Source: Bordetella petrii
Lineage (GTDB): Bacteria > Pseudomonadota > Gammaproteobacteria > Burkholderiales > Burkholderiaceae_B
Assembly (NCBI RefSeq): GCF_000067205.1
Contig: NC_010170.1
Coordinates: 310,001-374,000, forward strand
DNA length: 64,000 nt
Direction of reading: 5' to 3'
The position numbers and the translations under genes are program-made. The stretch's first letter is position 1, and each line of letters starts with the position of its first letter. This document shows, piece after piece, positions 58,657-64,000 of the stretch. The notes under the pieces are model-generated. The model was not told where the DNA came from. It did not search any database and saw nothing but the letters and a program-made list of their open reading frames with translations.

Positions 58657-58736
58657 CTACGGGTTTGACGCTTGCGGGATAAAAACACGCGGTAAGCCTG
58701 CCGCGCCTGTCTTTGACGCAAGAGCGGGGAAGCCTG

Positions 58737-59165
58737 ATGCAAAGCCTGGTGGAACAGAATCCGGTGCTTACCGATGCCGATCGCGCGGCACTCGATGCCC
58801 AGGCTTGCCGGGGGCTCTTGTGGGTATTGGCGGCGCAGGGCGCCATGGGGCTCGCGGCGGCAACGATTGCAGGGATCATTGCGGGTGCGGCGGCAGGGTT
58901 GTCGGCGTTGGCTGGGGCGGGGGCGTATTTCATACCCAATGCATTGTTTGCATTGCGCCTGCTTGTCAACGTGCTCAAGTCGGGCCGAACCAGCCCCGTT
59001 ACTTTTTTCCTCGGCGAGATGGTCAAGCTGCTCATGACGGCACTGCTGTTGTGGCTGCTGTCGCGTGTGGCGCAAAACTGGCTGGTATGGCCGGCCGTGC
59101 TGCTCGGGCTGATCTTCACGCTGAAGGGCTATCTCCTGCTGTTGATGTTCCGCAAGTTGTCATAG
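58737..59165 (+). CDS. atpI: ATP synthase accessory protein AtpI
   Basis: 142 residues from ATG 58737 (GCGGGGA upstream). An N-terminal cytoplasmic part is followed by four hydrophobic helices: GLLWVLAAQGAMGLAAATIAG, GLSALAGAGAYFIPNALFALRLL, MVKLLMTALLLWLL and WPAVLLGLIFTLKGYLLLLM. Low sequence conservation but the right size, topology and position as first gene of the atp operon. It helps assemble the c-ring or takes part in magnesium uptake in some species. Confidence 0.87.
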   Translation: MQSLVEQNPVLTDADRAALDAQACRGLLWVLAAQGAMGLAAATIAGIIAGAAAGLSALAGAGAYFIPNALFALRLLVNVLKSGRTSPVTFFLGEMVKLLMTALLLWLLSRVAQNWLVWPAVLLGLIFTLKGYLLLLMFRKLS

Positions 59166-59233
59166 CTGCTTAAAAATCATGCAAACGGCCGGTCCGCAAG
59201 GTTCGGCCTCACAGCAAACAGGGTAGGGTTCAA

Positions 59234-60115
59234 ATGGCTGCTGCCAGCGACGTATCGCCTCAGTCCGCGTACATTCAGCACCACCTGGTGCACTTGAACA
59301 ATATTGGCGAAAAGCAGTCCGTTATCGCCCAGTTCAATGTCATCAACTATGACTCGGTGTTCTGGTCCGCTCTCACCGGCCTGGTCGTGGTGTTGTTTCT
59401 CTGGCTGGCCGCGCGCCGCGCCTCGGCCGGCGTGCCGGGCCGTTTCCAGGCCTTCGTCGAAATGATCGTCGACATGGTCGACGAACAGGCCAAGGGCATC
59501 GTCACCAACGCCAAGAGCCGCCTGTTCGTGGCGCCCCTGGCCCTGACCGTGTTCCTCTGGATCATCCTGATGAACGCGCTCGACCTGATCCCCGTCGACC
59601 TGATGCCCACCGTCTGGCGCTGGACCGGCCTGGGCGCGCACCATGGCGACCCGCTCTACTACCACCGCATTCTGCCCACCGCCGACCTGAACGTGCCGAT
59701 GGGCATGTCGCTGGGCGTGCTGCTGCTGATGTTCTACTACGGCATCAAGATCAAGCACCCGGGCGGCTTCGTCAAAGAACTCTTCACCGCGCCCTTCCAC
59801 GCCCATGGTATCGCCGCGCTGTTCCTGGCTCCCGCGAACCTGCTGCTCAACCTGATCGAATACGCGGCCAAGTCGGTGTCGCTGGGCATGCGGTTGTTCG
59901 GCAACATGTTCGCCGGCGAACTCGTGTTCATGCTCATCGCCCTGCTGGGCGGCGCCTGGACCGGCCTGAACGCCGCCAGCGTCGGGCTGGGCATCGGCCA
60001 TGTGCTGGCCGGTTCGGTGTGGGCCATCTTCCACATCCTGATCGTGCTGTTGCAGGCCTTCATCTTCATGATGCTGACGCTGGTGTACATCGGCCAGGCT
60101 CACGAAGGGCACTGA
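59234..60115 (+). CDS. atpB: ATP synthase F0 subunit a
   Basis: 293 residues. The N-terminal extension [15 protein letters not shown] faces the periplasm. The essential Arg is in [29 protein letters not shown]. It forms the proton half-channels against the c-ring. Follows atpI with a 68-base gap and precedes atpE with 112 bases. Confidence 0.96.
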
Positions 60116-60128
60116 CCCCAATTCCTGG

Positions 60129-60147
60129 CGCGGGCAAGCCGCCCGCG
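60129..60147 (+). repeat. Hairpin between atpB and atpE
   Basis: CGCGGGC and GCCCGCG form a perfect 7-base stem around AAGCC. There is no T-run, so it is more likely an mRNA-stability or processing element than a terminator. It precedes the A/T-rich atpE leader. Confidence 0.5.
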
Positions 60148-60154
60148 TCCGGCG

Positions 60155-60227
60155 CAAGGTTTTCTTGCATTCCTAGCAGTTCCGTTTTCTTACAATTTGA
60201 CTTCAGATTTCTAACCAAGGAGTTGTC
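60155..60227 (+). promoter_or_regulatory. A/T-rich translation-enhancing leader of atpE
   Basis: The sequence before atpE (for example CCGTTTTCTTACAATTTGAC and CAGATTTCTAACC) is rich in T and A amid a high-GC operon and ends in AAGGAG 6 bases before the ATG. In E. coli a U-rich leader raises atpE translation because about ten c subunits are needed per complex. This looks like the same solution. Confidence 0.5.
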
Positions 60228-60470
60228 ATGACCAACGTCGCTTTCGTTGCCCTCGCTTGCGGTCTTATCATCGGTCTGGGCGCTATCGGCGCTTGCATCG
60301 GCATCGCACTGATGGGCGGCAAATACCTGGAAGCTTCGGCTCGTCAGCCTGAACTGATGAATGCGCTGCAAACCAAGATGTTCCTGCTGGCTGGCCTGAT
60401 CGACGCGGCATTCCTGATCGGCGTGGGTATCGCCATGCTGTTCGCCTTCGCCAACCCGTTCGTGGGCTGA
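60228..60470 (+). CDS. atpE: ATP synthase F0 subunit c
   Basis: 80 residues, two hydrophobic helices joined by the polar loop ARQPEL. The first helix is GLIIGLGAIGACIGIALMGG. The second has the ion-binding Asp in FLLAGLIDAAFLIGVG. The absence of the Gln/Glu-Thr sodium pattern argues for a proton ring. It forms the rotor ring. Confidence 0.97.
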   Translation: MTNVAFVALACGLIIGLGAIGACIGIALMGGKYLEASARQPELMNALQTKMFLLAGLIDAAFLIGVGIAMLFAFANPFVG

Positions 60471-60490
60471 GCCCGGCGAATCATGGCAAC

Positions 60491-60512
60491 GCCCGCCTAT
60501 GCAATGGCGGGC
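60491..60512 (+). repeat. Hairpin between atpE and atpF
   Basis: GCCCGCC (60491-60497) and GGCGGGC (60506-60512) with an 8-base loop form a perfect 7-base stem 20 bases after the atpE stop. It lacks a T-run. A hairpin just downstream of atpE could protect or pause the abundant atpE message. Confidence 0.55.
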
Positions 60513-60618
60513 TTGACGCCGGCGGCAGCGGAAGCCTTTCGCTGCATGTCGGCCAAGTATCGAGTGCTCCGCGGCGCCTTTGACGCGCCCGGGGCCGCAA
60601 GGTGTTAAAGGAACGACC

Positions 60619-61089
60619 GTGAATCTGAACGCGACGATCTTTTTCCAGATGCTCGTGTTCTTCGTTCTGGGCTGGTTCACGATGAAATTCGTGTGGCCGC
60701 CCCTGACGAAGGCGATGGACGAGCGCCGCCAAAAAATCGCCGACGGCCTGGCCGCCGCCGAGAAGGGCAAGGCCGACCTGGCCCAAGCCCAAGCGCGCGT
60801 CAGTCTGATCGAGGCTTCTGCCAAATCCGAGAACCACGCCCGCATCATCGAGGCCGAAAAGCAGGCCGCCTCGCTGATCGAGCAGGCTCGCCGCGAAGCC
60901 GAGGCCGAACGCGCCCGCATCGTCGCCCAGGCGGCACAGGATGCCGCGCAGGAAGTCCAGCGTGCCCGCGATGCGCTGCGCGACGACGTCGCCGCGTTGG
61001 CGGTCAAGGGCGCTGAACAGATCCTCAAGCGCGAGGTCGACGCCCGCGCCCACGCCGAGCTGCTCAACCAGCTCAAGGCGCAGCTTTAA
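60619..61089 (+). CDS. atpF: ATP synthase F0 subunit b (GTG start)
   Basis: 156 residues from GTG 60619, the same length as E. coli AtpF, with AAAGGA 7 bases upstream; longer forms lack family support. One N-terminal membrane helix (IFFQMLVFFVLGWFTMKFVWPPL), then a long right-handed coiled coil of Ala/Glu/Arg/Gln (ARVSLIEASAKSENHARIIEAE and onward) forming the outer stalk dimer. Confidence 0.95.
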   Translation: MNLNATIFFQMLVFFVLGWFTMKFVWPPLTKAMDERRQKIADGLAAAEKGKADLAQAQARVSLIEASAKSENHARIIEAEKQAASLIEQARREAEAERARIVAQAAQDAAQEVQRARDALRDDVAALAVKGAEQILKREVDARAHAELLNQLKAQL

Positions 61090-61101
61090 TCCGGGAACGC
61101 C

Positions 61102-61641
61102 ATGGCTGAACTTTCCACTGTTGCCCGGCCCTATGCCGAGGCGCTCTTCAGCGCGGCACGCGACGACAAGGCCGGCTTGCCGGCCTGGGCCGACCTGATC
61201 GGCGAGCTGGCTCAGGTGGCCGGCAACCCCGACGTGCGCGAAGCGATGACCGACCCGCGCCTGGGCGACGCCCAGCGCATCGAGCTGTTTACCGGCCTGG
61301 TCAAGACCCAGCTGCCCCAGGCCGTTCGCAATTTCATCGAGCTGCTGGTGGCCAACGACCGCCTGCTGCTGCTGCCCGTCATCGCCAAGCAATTCGTCGC
61401 ACTGAAGAACCGCCACGAAGGCACGGCGCAGGCGGAAATCACCAGCGCGTTCGAACTCAGCGACGCCCAGGTCAAAGAACTGATCGAGGCGCTCGAAACC
61501 AAGTTCGGCCTCAAGCTCAAGCCCAGCGTCACTGTCGACAAGTCGCTCATCGGCGGCGTGCGCGTGGCGGTCGGCGACCAGGTGCTCGATACTTCCGTAC
61601 AAGCCCAATTGGCCCGCTTGCGGGATACGCTGGCCGCCTGA
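61102..61641 (+). CDS. atpH: ATP synthase F1 subunit delta
   Basis: 179 residues. N-terminal helical domain ARPYAEALFSAARD binds the top of the alpha subunits. The C-terminal part with TSAFELSDAQVKELIEALETKFG and IGGVRVAVGDQVLDTSVQAQLARLRDTL contacts subunit b. Starts 12 bases after atpF. Confidence 0.95.
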   Translation: MAELSTVARPYAEALFSAARDDKAGLPAWADLIGELAQVAGNPDVREAMTDPRLGDAQRIELFTGLVKTQLPQAVRNFIELLVANDRLLLLPVIAKQFVALKNRHEGTAQAEITSAFELSDAQVKELIEALETKFGLKLKPSVTVDKSLIGGVRVAVGDQVLDTSVQAQLARLRDTLAA

Positions 61642-61680
61642 CGCGCGCACGGCCAGACAAACAGGATTCCAGGAGTCAAC

Positions 61681-63222
<1,542 letters not shown>

Positions 63223-63321
63223 GGCAATGTCTGGCGTAGCGGCGGGCCTCGCGCCCGCCCTACGGTAGGGCGGGGCAAGCCCCGGCCGCATCCCGCCAAG
63301 CCGTTACAACAGGAAAGCGCA
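63223..63321 (+). repeat. Competing GC hairpins between atpA and atpG
   Basis: GGCGGGC (63241-63247) pairs with GCCCGCC (63253-63259). Alternatively CCCGCCCTA (63254-63262) pairs with TAGGGCGGG (63266-63274). The two share bases 63254-63259 and cannot form together. GGGG/CCCC around 63272-63283 offers a third small stem. No T-run. The 99-base gap looks like a REP-type element. Confidence 0.65.
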
Positions 63322-64000
63322 ATGCCCGGAATCAAGGAAATCCGAACCAAGATCAAGAGCGTGCAAAACACGCGCAAGATCACCAAGGCGATGGAAATGG
63401 TCGCTGCATCCAAAATGCGCAAGGCGCAGGACCGGATGCGCGCGGGTCGTCCGTACGCCACCAAGGTACGCGAAATTGCCGCGCACCTGATGCAGGCCAA
63501 CCCCGAATACAGCCATCCGTACCTGGTCGAACGCGAGATCAAGGCGGTGGGCGTGGTGCTGGTTACCACCGACAAGGGTCTGTGCGGCGGCCTGAACACC
63601 AACATCAGCCGCGTCACGCTGGCCAAGCTGAAAGAATTCGATCAGCGCGGCATCCGCGTGCAGGCGACGGCGTTCGGCAACAAGGGCCTGGGCCTGCTGA
63701 CCCGCATCGGCGCGAACCTGGTCTCGCACGAAGTGCAGCTGGGCGACAAGCCCGACCTCGACCGCCTGCTGGGCGCCATCAAGGTCCAGCTCGACGCCTA
63801 TCTCAGCGGCGAAATCGACGCGTTGTACGTGGCGGCCACCCGCTTCGTCAACACCATGAAGCAAGAGCCGGTGTTCCTGCGCCTGCTGCCGCTTGCCAGC
63901 GGTTTGGACGATCCCTTCCAGACGGGCGCCGAGACCCTGGCCGATGGCGCCGAGGTCAAGTCGAACTACAGCTGGGACTACATCTACGAGCCTGACGCCA
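63322..64000 (+). CDS. atpG: ATP synthase F1 subunit gamma, 3' end cut by window
   Basis: 226 codons are visible of the roughly 300 expected. Start ATG 63322 with AGGAAA upstream. N-terminal coiled-coil helix MPGIKEIRTKIKSVQNTRKITKAMEMVAASKMRKAQ, then the Rossmann-like TTDKGLCGGLNTNISR. It is the central shaft that couples rotation to catalysis. The frame is open to the last base of the window; atpD and atpC should follow. Confidence 0.96.
   Translation, partial: MPGIKEIRTKIKSVQNTRKITKAMEMVAASKMRKAQDRMRAGRPYATKVREIAAHLMQANPEYSHPYLVEREIKAVGVVLVTTDKGLCGGLNTNISRVTLAKLKEFDQRGIRVQATAFGNKGLGLLTRIGANLVSHEVQLGDKPDLDRLLGAIKVQLDAYLSGEIDALYVAATRFVNTMKQEPVFLRLLPLASGLDDPFQTGAETLADGAEVKSNYSWDYIYEPDA

Overview
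The window is a gene-dense stretch of a high-GC chromosome. Its content points to a betaproteobacterium of the Alcaligenaceae (Bordetella/Achromobacter type): a Bug-family solute receptor beside tctBA genes, the order rpe-gph-trpE-trpG-trpD-trpC, mltA and dsbC housekeeping genes, and an F-type ATP synthase operon starting with atpI. The genus is an inference from content; I see no rRNA or tRNA gene. There is no phage, IS element or CRISPR array, and nothing looks recently imported by base composition.

Layout. 1-10235: tail of an unknown gene, then a collinear block of eight genes: M81 peptidase, a five-gene Dpp/Opp-type ABC importer, an ornithine cyclodeaminase-like enzyme and an amidase with a C-terminal CHRD-like domain. 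It looks like an uptake-and-catabolism unit for a peptide or amide. 10258-14493 (minus): a phosphoribosyltransferase-HAD fusion, and a NEW3 protein/ABC ATPase/ABC permease operon. 14774-27011: a nitrogen region with allophanate hydrolase, urea carboxylase and a GntR regulator on the minus strand, divergent from urtABCDE on the plus strand. The shared 455-base gap carries a sigma-54 promoter for urt and a perfect palindrome in front of the allophanate hydrolase gene. 27080-33507: an NlpD-like lipoprotein, then a minus-strand operon (FAD monooxygenase, DUF2783-like protein, Bug receptor, MarR regulator) with MarR-type operators on its promoter, and tctBA. 33774-40685: assorted regulators and enzymes (MarR, thioesterase, aquaporin, dienelactone hydrolase, metallo-hydrolase, LysR, DUF2917, HCCA isomerase, SDR, small lipoprotein). 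40740-46373: the minus-strand rpe-gph-trpL-trpEGDC cluster. 46478-58557: apaG, mltA, a UbiH-like monooxygenase, dsbC, a 2-hydroxyacid dehydrogenase, ttcA, folB, a flavin oxidoreductase, an M61 peptidase, an enoyl-CoA hydratase and a DUF1254/1214 protein. 58737-64000: atpIBEFHAG, running off the end.

Most notable non-gene structure. (1) A trp leader peptide with four Trp codons and a terminator before trpE; its start overlaps the gph stop. (2) A 452/420-base tandem duplication between the hydroxyacid dehydrogenase gene and ttcA, with 6-base microhomology at its joints; it created a truncated second ttcA 3' end. (3) A family of GGTGTCTGACACC-type palindromes in several intergenic gaps, including a 33-base perfect inverted repeat followed by 16-base tandem repeats. 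(4) Operators and promoters that tie the urea and aromatic operons to regulators encoded in them. (5) A short LysR C-terminal remnant at 27853-27941.
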